The notes beneath the pieces were generated by a model. That model did no database searches. It was not told the origin of the DNA and saw only the letters and a program-made list of their open reading frames with translations. Of a DNA stretch of 64,000 nt, positions 48,498-59,450 are shown one piece after another; within the stretch, counting starts at the first letter, position 1; every line of letters begins with the position of its first letter. Location of the stretch: positions 19,684,001 through 19,748,000 of the forward strand of contig NC_134025.1 of the NCBI RefSeq assembly GCF_964204645.1. The letters run 5' to 3'. The position numbers were made by a program, and so were the translations under genes. The stretch comes from Tubulanus polymorphus (taxonomy: Eukaryota > Nemertea > Palaeonemertea > Tubulaniformes > Tubulanidae).

Positions 48498-49003
48498 TTA
48501 GATTGGTACCTAGGCATATTTTGATACCATGATCAATTGCAAAGTTGTAGTTCATGACATCGTCTATGATTGTGGTGAGTTTTTAAGGACATTAGTTATT
48601 CCACATAGTCACCAGGGGGCGTTGAATAGTAGAATAGCTTAGTATTTCCTTATTAGATTGGTACCTAGGCATATTTTGTTACCATGATCAATTGCAAAGT
48701 TGTATTTCATGACATGTACTACGATTGTGGTGAGTTTTAAGGTCATTGGGTTTTGCATATGGTCACCAGGGGGCGTTGAATAGTAGAGTAACTAAGTATT
48801 TTCATATCAAATTGGTAATGAGGCATACTTTGTTATCACAATCAATAACAAAATCGTAGCTGCTGACATGTTCTATGATTTTGGTGGGTTCAAGGTCATT
48901 GATTTTTGTATATGGTCACCAGGGATATTATATATTGAAATTGTTAGATTGTTGAGCATTTGAAACCCAAGTGGGCATGGTGTCCCTGGACCCCTTGTTG
49001 TGG
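48498..49003 (-). mobile_element. pearl-like element, cores and left terminus (continuation)
   Basis: Resumes the element cut at 43372: three core units with GTCACCAGGGGGCG, then the terminus GGCATGGTGTCCCTGGACCCC. Confidence 0.75.
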
Positions 49004-49140
49004 AGGGTATCTTTATTTTGATAAATAACTGGGTTGGACTCAGTTTTGTTCAGTATTTGATCATTGGTTTGATGGTTCACCTCCAATGGATATAATTTGG
49101 TGATAGGTCGGTTTGTGTGACCCTTCGCTGTTTTCATATA

Positions 49141-50285
49141 CTACGCAGCCCGAATCAGTCCATCTTTTCCACGCAATAATCTCTCGACGAGGGTCATTTT
49201 CCATTTAACACGTTTGACATTATCCTCGTGAACTAGGACAATGTCGCCGACTTTTATTTGATTCGAGAGTTTTTTGGTGCCAGTGTGTCTTTCGTGTTAT
49301 TGAACCAGATATTCTTCGGACCATCTCTTTTGGAATTGTTCCAAAAGTGATGATAGGTATTTTGCACGTTATTGATGTTCTGAGTTTGGATCTTCGAAAT
49401 CCATGTGGTAATCATGCAGCCATGTAGCAAATGAGCTGGCGTGAGGGAGTTCGATCTAGCAGTTTTTTGGTACTTCCGATCTAGCAGATTTTTGGTACTA
49501 TAGACATAAGTAATGGGTCTATCATTGAGAGTAGCTTTGATTTTGGAGTTCATCTTGAGTGATGAACGCATGACGTAGAACCTTCCTAAGGCACATTTTC
49601 GCGATGCCAACAAGTCGTTCCAAAAATTCTCTATACCAGGGAGCACGTTTCGGGATAAGATCCCACTGAATACAGTTACCCGCAAAGTAACGTACTTTGG
49701 GAGAATCAAAAAGTTTCCGGACCTCTTTCGCGGCGTATTTGAATGTGCTTTGATTGTCCGAAATGACTTGTATCGGTGTCATACGACGCAATGCAAGGTT
49801 GCCCATGTCCGTTAAAATTACCAGGATGTACCGCATGAGTCGAAGCTTGGCAAAGAGAACGATGTAACACTTTGACTCGTTGTTTAAATGACGATTTCTT
49901 ACGAAAAGTTCTCCGGTGAAGTCAATACCTGTCACCGTGAATGGCGGTGCATCTCAAACTAGTATTTCTCGTAATGGCCGCGTAATATGTGCTTGATAGG
50001 CTAGACCTTGCCCAAATTTACATGTAGTGCATTTCCTGAGGATGCAATCAACACTTTTGCGAACGTTTGGTGTCCACTCGACGAATTTGAGTGGTCACTG
50101 GTGTTCCGCAATGTTTCGCGCGACGGTAATAGAATTGAACGATCAGTCTGGTAAACCAATGTGATTTTGGTTGCAGTACAGGAAGCTTAGTACTGTATGG
50201 AAGGGGAGCATTGTGGAGTCTGCCTCCGCAGCGAATAATTCCAGACTAGTCAATGAACCATCGCAGTTGTGTTCCTCGTGGCTTC
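49141..50285 (-). pseudogene. BEL/Pao-type pol remnant (integrase and C-terminal domain)
   Basis: Minus-strand, several frames. From 5': GGRLHNAPLPYSTKLP and CTTCKFGQG (zinc-binding H2C2-type region, about 50280-50020). Then the integrase core with VTGIDFTGELFVRNR (first Asp), VISDNQSTFK (second Asp) and FLERLVGIAK (Glu) at 49935-49600. Then LNDRPITYV and SLTPAHLLHG, and the BEL-specific C-terminal domain VGDIVLVHEDNV ... GKDGLIRAA, ending at stop 49141. An in-frame TGA just before the DAPPFTVTG segment and at least two frameshifts (about 49700 and 49300) kill it. RT and gag are missing. Confidence 0.8.
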
Positions 50286-50519
50286 ATTTGCCACATTGGC
50301 AGAAGAACATAAAAAATTAAGCTTTGAAATAGAATTTTAATTAACACTGAAAAAATATGTACATAATTGCAATGAACCAGTAGATAAACATCTTTGATGA
50401 TTATTTAATTTTGGCCCATCCGGTGTCGCTGCACATCATCAACATGGCAACAGCATCTTAAAACTACGGCAGTTAGATGCTGAAACGTGAGTGACGTGCC
50501 CAAATAAACAATTACAGAA
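50286..50519. other. junction between BEL/Pao and Merlin remnants
   Basis: AT-rich, non-coding. It may hold the 3' UTR and end of the Merlin-like element; I could not define its terminus. Confidence 0.3.
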
Positions 50520-51076
50520 CTACGCAAAATCTTTGAATTCAATTGCATTTTCCCTCGTCCAACGTCTTCTTATCGTAAATTCCACAAAGTATGAACATAA
50601 CAGGGCCGACCAAGTGCCCGACATCTTTTTAAGTTTCCTCTTGGTGTTAACCCACAGATTTTCGGTGTGATTCGTCGTGATTCCAGTATTCGGGTCTACG
50701 AAATGGAGATTATAGTTTACCCAACCGTTTACATAGCCATGGCCCAAGTTTGGCAGCAATTGATATGCAGGCCAGCCATCCATGAATATTGTTGACCCAT
50801 TTGCGACGTGAGCTTCGATGATTGGGAGAAGGGAAGCGGCACCCTCCGCTCATCTGGATGAGAGTTGACTCACCCGTTTCGGGACACACGCCACCAATCA
50901 CCCATCAATGTGGTACTTGTCACGATTGGTGATTGGCGGCATGTCGTGCTCTGGCTATGAGTCTCATCCAATTCGACGTGAAGTCCAGGTCAACTAATCA
51001 CTGGAGGTTTACGCTGTTGCTGGTATGCACGAGGCTCTCAAAGAATTGTTCCAGTCAATAACTGTATGTTTTGATA
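50520..51076 (-). pseudogene. Merlin-type transposase pseudogene, C-terminal part
   Basis: IS1595/ISXO2-like DDE domain, the catalytic domain of eukaryotic Merlin transposons. From the insertion point: ISKHTVIDWNN, then ELDET (first catalytic Asp, about 50965), IGGVCPETGES, IFMDGWPAYQLLP (second Asp), HFVDPNTGITTNHTENLW (third acidic residue), KRKLKK and the stop at 50520. Frameshifts separate ELDET, GGVCPETG and FMDGW, and a TAA follows RASCIPATA. The N-terminal part lies beyond the 4.5-kb insertion at 55565-55800. Confidence 0.8.
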
Positions 51077-54000
51077 TGGCAGATTGCACAATATTGGGTA
51101 CCAAAAACTAACTTTGTTTGTCAATTTTTAATTTTTCTTGAAACACTTTTTATTGATGATATTTTCAAAAATTACATAATTTTTCAAGTCTAGAATAACG
51201 ATTGAGGATAAAAAAATAAAAAAATCTTGACAAAATAGTCATTTAAAGATGGTACTACGTTCTGTCACGAATTGATAATGCATGTTTGACATGGTATAAC
51301 ATTTAAAAAGATGCGATGGGAAATAAACGAATTACTTTACAGAGAAGCAAATTACCAAGTGCGTCATGGCAGTAGGTGAGTTTAACCACCTCTATTCACT
51401 TTATATTAGATAAAAGCTCTGATTCTAAAGGGTTAAATTTGACGGAAATTTATCGAAAATGTCGGTTAGATTTTCCTCACACAAGAATACATGTGATTGT
51501 CTAACATATTAAGCTTCATCACGCTACTCGCTTACAGATAAACGATTGAGGTTGTTACTAAAAACGTTCTTTTATTTGCTTGATCGCAAATACCGAACGT
51601 AATGTTTGACGGAATTTGTCCCGAACGTATTGATTGGGGTGTGTTACGTTCGGGACTCCAGGCCCCGACACTGAGCGATGTCACACCACAGTCAGTTAAA
51701 TATTCCAGATATCGTGCAGTCGACTAACCAGCAGATCTCGGTTATTGTTGCGAAACTCGGTTAAAATTCATCGATATAAACAGCAAGCGCACAGCGGGAT
51801 AATTCCCACGACTATAAATAGAACTCGCGTCAACGCGCAACACATATCAACTGTCAGTGTGCCGTATTCCACGTGGTAGTAGATTGCGGTGAAATATAGA
51901 AATGATGACTGACTCGCGAGGCAAGCAAAGACCAATTGTGTGTAAAATATTGCCGTGGTAAGCGAAATGCCGATGCAACTTGACTCCAAGCTTTAGATTG
52001 ATTTTGATTTTTAACAGTGAATTGAAATGGGAAAATATTTTTTCCAGTCACAAAATCGGCTCCGAGGTAGGGGGAGTCTTAGTACAGTGTACTAATTTTC
52101 TTATTGAAGCGAAGCCTTTAAGTAGCGGCTGGGCCTGCATATATCACTTTGTAAAATGTTTATATCATTTTTACGAATAAAGATGTTTTACTTGTACATG
52201 TATAACTTTGTAATAATAACTGTGCACTAGTTTTGAGAAAAATCGATCCTTGTATAAATATTTTCGACTATTCTACTATTCTACTCGTAGGTCTTTTGTT
52301 GTGATCTAAAATGAGTTTCTAAAATATAGAAATCTTTATCTTCAACCCGAATTTAACATTTTATTTCATATGAACTTATAACAGTATTCCGAACAGTTAC
52401 TACAGTACATTAATTAAAGCAAACAAATTTTTCAACTGTTTATTGTCTTCCTCGACTCGTTTCAATTCGGCAATTTTGAATGGCCCGTGGCTTTCAAGCG
52501 TCAAAGGTCCGTAAAAGAGGAGTCTCCTGCTGATTGTTTCTTCGTCGTTCCGTCGTGGCCAGTCGAAAGTGTCAGCGCCTACCCTGTGTAAATATTTTAA
52601 GTGGGTATCGTCATCGTCATACCATAAAATTCTCCCGATGTAGTAGTTGCGGTCAAAACAGACAGCGTGATACTCTCCCACCTACAAAAGCAAAACAGTT
52701 AGTGCCTTTCGATATAAATTCTTGCAAAAATCAGTGGACAAAAAACTTACTGAAATTGCAGGAAGAGTGTCTTGATCAATGTCAAATTCTTCATCAGTAA
52801 TTTTTGTATGCCAATAATCATCAACGGACTGTGTGGAATTTAGTGCTGTTGGTTGGTGTGAAGAAAGTTGGGGACTTTCCGGTGCTGAAGGATTTTCAGG
52901 TAAGTGAACTTGTGTTTGCGGTTCCTGGTTGATTTCAACGGAAACATTTACATTATCAACGGTTTCTCTTTTCGATAGACTCTTCAGTTTTACATTCTTT
53001 GAGACGCTGACGTAATTAGAGTTTTTGCACACAGACAACTCCAAGCCAATACAATGCATACAACAACAACTAAATTCTCGCACCATCAGTTCGTAATTGA
53101 TGCCAGTATTCTTGTATGAATGTTGTCGACGACACCCCTTAAGAGTACTGATATTTGTCTCGGGCCTGTTTCGTAGAATTGTATTGTCGGCTACATAGAG
53201 AAATGACCGCCGCAAAATTGCATCATCGAGTGTTAGATTGTTTTTACAGTAGGTGTACATTTCCGAGGCACTACATATAATTATCCCACCCGATGGTTTT
53301 CTTCCCATAATATGCAGATTTAATTTCATCCTGGAATTTAACTTCCCGATTCTTAGCAAAATCTGATACCATGAGAAGCCATTTTTCTGGTAGACTGTCT
53401 TTGATGGATGTAAACTGCATATATTGCCAGTGGGCAGTAAATACATGGAGTGGGTAGCTGACTCGACCACAGTTTTCAAAATCTGAAACTAGTTCTATGA
53501 CAAACTGTCGAAAATTTTCACGTTTCGCGATCAACATGTATTTTGGTTGGGCATTTGGGTATTTTGGATCAATCTTTTTTTCCCAATGATTCCAACAAAT
53601 ACTCTCTTTATCAAAACCAGAACAGAACTTTTCAAGGCTGTTCTTTAAATTTCCACACTTTGAGCAACTACCCTTTACGCATTCTAATCTGTGGAAACGT
53701 TGGCCATCAGATTTGTCACACAGAAGTCAGTCACGTAGTTGAATTCCATCAGAAAATGGACCACCAACAACTTTAAGCGCTTTCATTTTATAATTCAAAT
53801 TTTCACAATATACACATGTACAAACATTACGTGTTTCGCTTAGTTTTCTTACGTTTAGCGGTCTCAATAAATGGAATTTTCTGAGACTTACAGACATGTC
53901 AGGAAATTCTTTGAGAAATAGTTTATGCGCAGCACTTATAGATAATAGGAGCATATATCCCGGGCCATGCTTGTTAGCATACCGTTTTTGCGGCATGACA

Positions 54001-55562
54001 CGGGATATATCCTCCCGAAAATAGAATGAACGAATAGCATTTTTAACTTTATCAGAGATCTGATCTTTTCGCGTTCTACGGGCACCAGCAGTTTTTATTG
54101 CGTTAGTCAATGTTTTCCGACTGACTGCATACTCTTTCGAGAGATATCTGATACTGGCCCTTTTACACTTCTTTGCTATTTCTAGGATAGCACTCTTAGT
54201 GAACCTATTTTTTGACCGAAGTTTTTCGAGATAGTGGGTGACCCAATGCAGCTTTTTTTCGGGGGCTCGCGTTTTGAATAAGTCGTTTTACAACCGCTGC
54301 ATATTTCCGGGGGGACTTAGGTAAATTCTTTTTTGCCCTTGACGTGGCATTATAAAATTGCTGTTTTCCAGTAAATGGACTTTTTTCTATCGGAGCACAG
54401 GCCTCATCATTTCCACTTCTTGATTTATTTTGTTCCTTTTTTGTTTGTTTTCTATTGCGATCTTTTTCGCGCACGCATTGCAATTTCTGTGCCGACCATC
54501 TGGCACGCTCCTCGCGTTTCTTTTGACGCCAGTATTCACGTTGCTCATTTACTTTGTTTCTTGTTGCAGCATTATTTTTTACAGAAAAAAACAAAACATT
54601 GAATTAGCGATAAGTTCGGTCATTCACCGCATGATCTGCGTGACCTTCATGACTCGATCGATAAAAGCGAGCCATTTTTGCAAAATCAAGGCCAGTGATC
54701 GTACTCTAATATTGATTTCATGACAAAAAATGGTCATTAACCAACATATTTTTTTATTTCAATTGTTCCCGACAAATAAGTCGCGAACGTAATGCAGTTT
54801 GAAGGAATGGTATAAACATATCAGCACGAAAAAACGTAACTTACAGAGAAAATCTGTGACTAGGGTTCAAAATACCAGGTCAGACCGGAACTAATGGGCA
54901 TTTGAATGGGGCGTTAAATATGAGGTCACGTGTTTATTTCAGTCCCGAACGTATCGCAAGTTTTTGAAGGAATAACTGAGGGCGATACGTTCGGTAATTC
55001 AATATTGATTTTTTTCCCGGCAGCGTGGCGATGAACTGCTTAGAGTAAGTTTGATATCATTGTATGTGCGTGGAGCGTCTATGTGCAGCCGATCGATAAT
55101 ATATGAGGCTCTGTGTTACCGCGATGCACTACGATAATTTTACGCGTATTTTGACAGATGATACGATACGTAGCACTATTACAAATGATGTCGTGTTATT
55201 TAGATTAGTGTACTCTTAATTGTTATTTAAAGTCAATGCATTGATTACTAGAACCATCGCTATGTATTAATAATTTTCGTTGCACGTTCGCTTATAAAAT
55301 AGTTACTTTAAGGTAACTTATTTCATCTTAGCTTCTACGTTCGTTAGAAAATTCCGTCCATAGAAATACGTTCGGGATACTTTATTTTTCAGATTTTACA
55401 ACAAAATAAATATCATACACTCATAAATCTTTCTTATTTATTTCACAATGATACGTTCATGAATATAAACTGAAAGAAAAAAGCATTTATCATATTTAAA
55501 ACAAATTATACCCTTATAACTATATTGACGGAGTCTGGTACCCAATATTGTGCAATCTGCCA
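51077..55562 (-). mobile_element. 4486-bp DNA transposon of an unplaced group, TA target duplication
   Basis: Inverted ends of about 27 bp: TGGCAGATTGCACAATATTG onward at 51077-51103 and its complement at 55536-55562. Direct TA lies at 51075-51076 and 55563-55564. Removing the element plus one TA restores an open Merlin frame (AESMIW-ISKHTVIDW). Motif CGAACGTA / TACGTTCG recurs near both ends: 51594, 51622, 51645 on the left; 54785, 54947, 54985, 55335, 55367 on the right. The only gene inside is the spliced minus-strand gene at 52397-54594. The name of its superfamily is not clear to me. Confidence 0.85.
52397..54594 (-). pseudogene. putative transposase of an uncharacterised family, damaged
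   Basis: Minus strand. A basic N-terminus (NEQREYWRQKKREERARWSA), then LPKSPRKYAAVVKRLIQNAS. A frameshift at a run of seven A (about 54252-54258) follows. It continues VTHYLEKLRSKNRFTKSAIL, DISRVMPQKR, SLRKFHLLRPLNVRK and the metal-site-like VCTCVYCENLNYK. A TGA (53727-53729) replaces what is probably an Arg codon. Next come RLECVKGSCSKCGNL, TAHWQYMQFTSIKDSLPEKW and SDFAKNREVKFQDEIKSAYY. A frame change near 53315 leads to GGIIICSASEMYTYCKNNL. A short intron (52682-52747, GTAAGT...TTTTGTAG) joins the last exon (VGEYHAVCFDRNYYIGRI ... stop near 52397). Related invertebrate proteins, as I remember them, have a longer central section after the QDEIKSAYY block, so a deletion there is likely. The polyadenylation-like AATAAA lies at about 52364. 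Confidence 0.7.
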
Positions 55563-55564
55563 TA

Positions 55565-55800
55565 TCCAGATCATGGATTCAGCAGTGTTTCTCACATCGT
55601 TGTGTGCCCAGAAATAAACAATTAGTATGAGTTTTTCCTTGAAAGAAGCTGCTGTCTTTCATGCTCTTAGTTCAATGATTCCGGTTTGCTAGGCAATGTC
55701 ATACATAGCCACAGCTGTCTATTTTGATCATGGGTCACCATTAGAGCTTTGCATTGCATCTCATTTCTCTTGCAAGCAGATCATGATTCTGGAACTACTT
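55565..55800 (-). pseudogene. Merlin-type transposase pseudogene, N-terminal part
   Basis: Reads MVTHDQNRQLWLC (zinc-finger-like region) and, in another frame, SFKEKLILIVYFWAHNDVRN then AESMIW up to the TA. SxxxLxxILxLxYFWAHN is typical of the region before the HTH in IS1595/Merlin transposases. It joins 51076 and leftward in frame across the inserted transposon. At least one frameshift lies inside. Confidence 0.7.
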
Positions 55801-57228
55801 AAAACACTCCAACTTGTTACTTTTCACAGCAAGTGTCAACTCGATGATCGTCATTGAGATAACGTCTGGCAAGCAATGTTTGTGCTATTTTGAAGACTGT
55901 AAAGAAACATCGTGGGTTTGAGATTGTAGACCGACAAACAAAAACACTAAAACGTCAAAGTTCGTAAGATGCTGTGACTTTATTCTGCTCAGATGGCAGG
56001 CAGCGACGAAGAAAACCGATTTACTGCAACACAAAAAGAAACTATAAGATACAAAGTAACCAGCAGGTGCTGCTACCTACAAAAGCCTGACGGGCTTAAA
56101 AGAACTCAATTTTACGCTCCAACAAGTCGGCAATGCGACAAAATACACCTTTAAGAGTTACACAGACTACTTAGCATACTTAAGCATATAAGGTTCATAA
56201 CAAGATAGCAAGTTAGACGCTTACCGAAACTTTGAGACCACTAAACTTAACTAATCCTACGGTCTTACATCATACTCAGTAACCAACAAAACAAAAGATG
56301 TGACGACGAACACCGTAGACGGAAGTAGTCAAACCAAAAACATGCTATTTACCGACCAAAACCAATGAAATAGAAAAGGTCGACGTCGGACCTTAACAGA
56401 GATATTTGTACTTTACTAATTGGTTTAGGTGTGTCTGTGTGATCATCATGTGTGGCAAATTTGACAGCTACATGTGTATGGGAAAAGTATTATCAAAGAG
56501 ACTCATCAGAGAGTTTCCTTGCTCCAACAATGCTGCCCTAAAAGGATGTACCAAGTGCGTTATTATTTTCTCTATGTCTGCCTTTTTCATTTGTTGGATA
56601 CCATTACCTTCCTACACATGAAGGAGCTAATCTTTGTGAGCACAATTAGGTCTTTCTCGTATTCTGGCAGGGCACTCGGGGACATTCTCAGCTCTATTAT
56701 ATCTTCACATTCAAAAGCAGTGTGACATGGCACACGATTATTTATTCAGCATGTAGTTTTGGACGCTTTAGTGGCACACGAAAAGTTTTTTAAACAAGTC
56801 ATTTCTTTGTCAGCTGATGACACAGCAGTTGGAATGCCCTGCAGTATATCGCCAATGTCATCATGAATCGAACCATTAGGCCTATCATCATTTGCTGACA
56901 GAATTGTCATTGTCACTCACTTTCTTTTGTTGATTCGGATTAGGCCTAGCGGCCAGTGAGCTGTCCCATTCCTAACATCACTACGGAAGAGGTTTTGGGT
57001 AGAAAGTTCAACTATCCGAATAACCATAAAAGCGTAACCATAAAAGCGATAACAACGAAAACCTCATTTTCTAATGAGTAAGAACAGTTTAGTAACACAA
57101 ACGTTTTCAGGATCATATCCCTCACCAGGTGAAATACAAGTGAATCAAATGATTAAAATTACAGATTTATACTCAACATAAGTTATAGAATTACAAGTGC
57201 TAAATTCTAAGCTAATTACAAACCAAGG
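55801..57228. other. non-coding, nothing recognised
   Basis: No repeat or domain I can name. Open stretches at 56406-56725 overlap in two frames and show no splice or family support. Confidence 0.35.
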
Positions 57229-58194
57229 TTATTCACTACGGACTGTTGATACAGTATATTGTCCAGTGGCAGTTGATGGTAGGCTATTCAATTCACAGCT
57301 CGCATTTTCGGATTCTCCACTACCAGAATAACCTCTGGATGAGGAAGAAGAGATATCACCAGCAGAATCATCATTGACAAAAACTCCTCCAGAATGGCCA
57401 TCCACTCGCCATTTTGGGAATAGAGTCTTAATTACAGTTCCGGACACTTCAAGGAGTCTGCGATTCATTTTTCTTTTGACAGCGACAGTATTTTGACAAA
57501 CGACATTATTTTGAACTTCAACAGAATTTGTAGATATTTTGTGATGATGCAATTTAATCAGCGTTTGTTTACAACGGTTGCCACGAATTTTAATCACAGT
57601 GCTATGCGCACTGAGGTCTCAATGAATCAGTGATCAGCTCTCATGCAGAGTTCGGCATTCATCGCAACAAGGCTCATTGTGTATACCTCTTTTTTGCCCT
57701 CTGATTGGTTCCATAAGTAAAACCTTAAAATAAAGAGGTATGCAATCGAAACTAATATATTGTCCATTTTTTTGTAACACTGACCAAATCACAATTTACA
57801 TTTTCACTACAACTTTTTACAGCAATTTTGGATTTTTAGCCATGACATTTCATTTTAAATTTGCCACAAATGATGCTCTTATGCTTAAGATATTCATTTA
57901 CTTGTGTCTTTTTCTAAATTGTATAATAGTAAGTATAACTTGATAGTATATGGATTAAACATGAACCGATGGCTAAAATGATACCTTCGTTTCTCAACCC
58001 CTCTAATTGTATCTAAGGCAATACATGTATCAATCTATACCGACGACAATTTTGTTGATCGAGCTTACATATTTTGAGCCTCGGGACCTCTGGTCCTCTA
58101 GTTTTCGAAATTGCAGGAATGCTAACTGCTCCGTTTTGCCTTAAATCTCTGTTATACCTTAAACTTGCATTGTATGTTGACTCTCAACTCTCAA
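57229..58194. other. unassigned, one minus-strand open stretch
   Basis: 57229-57597 on the minus strand is open for 122 codons, includes a Ser-rich stretch (ISSSSSRGYSGSGESENASC) and starts at GTG rather than ATG. A CCAAT box (ACCAATCAGAGG) on the minus strand lies near 57706. It could be an exon of an unknown gene, but I cannot show it. Confidence 0.2.
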
Positions 58195-58552
58195 CTCTAG
58201 CATATTTTGTTACCACAATCAATTGCAAAGTTGTAGATCATAACATGTTCTATAATTGTTGTGAGTTTCAAGGTCATTGGTTTTTTGTATATAGCCACCA
58301 GGGAGTGTTAAATAATACAATTACTTAGTATTTCTATATTATATTTGTACCTACCGGTATGCATATTTTGTTACCGCAATCAATTGCAAAGTTGTAGCTC
58401 ATAACATGATCTATAATTGTGGCGAATTTCAAGGTCATTGGTTTTTATATATGGCCACCAGGGGTGTTGAATGTTGAAATTGTTAGATTGTTAAGCACTT
58501 GAAATCACTCCCAAGTAGGCTTGGTGTCCCTGTACCCCTAGTTTCTGAAGAT
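58195..58552 (-). repeat. pearl-like cores and left terminus
   Basis: Two core units (TTGTTACCACAATCAATTGC at about 58207 and 58367) and the terminus TGGTGTCCCTGTACCCCTAG. Confidence 0.7.
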
Positions 58553-58554
58553 AT

Positions 58555-58990
58555 CGTTGAAGTGAATTGACCATCTTGGTGAAGACCCAGGGTGCTTAGC
58601 TTAAACCGTAAGGAAGAGCAGAAAACTGATACTGGCAACTTCCACTTGACCAGGAGGTAGTGACACGATTTGGGATGAATCGTCACTTGAAAGTACATGT
58701 CCTTCAAATCGATCGACGAGGCCCATTGACCAGGACAGAGCGTCTGAAGTACCTGCTTCGGCATGGTCACGCGAAACTTAAAAACCCTGAGATGTTTATT
58801 GAGAAGGGACGGAGCTATCACAGTGTGTAGGCCTCTGGAGGCTTTGGGCACTGTAAACAGTCTTGTGTTCTAGCCCAGAGAGGATTTGACTGGCTGGTGT
58901 GCGCCCTTCTGTAGCAACTCCTTGATTTCAGGGGTCATGTGTGCCTCCTGACTTTTCTTGGGTCTCATGTCTGGAGTTCATCTCATCAGG
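58555..58990 (-). pseudogene. DIRS-like reverse transcriptase fragment
   Basis: Minus strand: EIKELLQKGAHQPV, then TRLFTVPKASRGLHTVI, LLNKHLRVFKFRVTM, and PGQWASSIDLKDMYFQVTIHP. The last follows the DIRS/Ngaro pattern PGDWxxxLDLKDAYFHxPIHP at the first RT catalytic Asp. A stop sits between SLG and NTRLF. Only the fingers and first palm motif remain, with no YxDD, RNase H or tyrosine recombinase. Confidence 0.7.
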
Positions 58991-59268
58991 CAAGGTTTCG
59001 TTTCGAATTTAAAGAAAAAACCTTTTGAGAATACCCTAATGGCCCGTCACTAAACATATCAGACCAGCGGTCGGCTGCAGTTTAGGACAACCGCCCAACT
59101 TCAATTTTGGGACTTACGAATGGGTTTGGCAGATAACTTTCCCCCTACCCTTCCCCTTAAATGCCCTGCCTCTCCATCGGTTGCTCGCCCAAGTTATTGT
59201 TATGGTTCTTATGGCATTTCTATTGTGGTTGTATATCTGCTGCTGCTTTCAATTTTTCTTAGTCTTTT

Positions 59269-59450
59269 CTATGGTTTACTCGTGTTCGAGGTTTTCTGGT
59301 TGTGGCAATTGTCACTTGGTCTGGCATATGCATGGTCGTAGAGGATCAGATTCGAGGTTACAGTTACGAACCATAAACCCTGCTCCTCCATGCCATATTG
59401 ATTTAGGGTTATTTGATCTATACCTCGGTATATTTGAACTGGCCTGTCTT
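59269..59450 (-). CDS. candidate terminal exon of the duplicated small gene
   Basis: Acceptor AAAAATATTTCAG, then DRPVQIYRGIDQITLNQYG through to a TAG stop. Its phase (two bases completing a codon begun with G) fits the donor of the exon at 60860, giving a joined protein of about 102 residues. Copies at 61348-61529 and 63427-63608. No family recognised, and a phase match alone is weak support. Confidence 0.3.

Noticed and set aside
57229-57597. 122-codon minus-strand open stretch
   Set aside because: It starts at GTG, and the Ser-rich part is low complexity. No convincing splice sites or family; kept only as a note on that interval.
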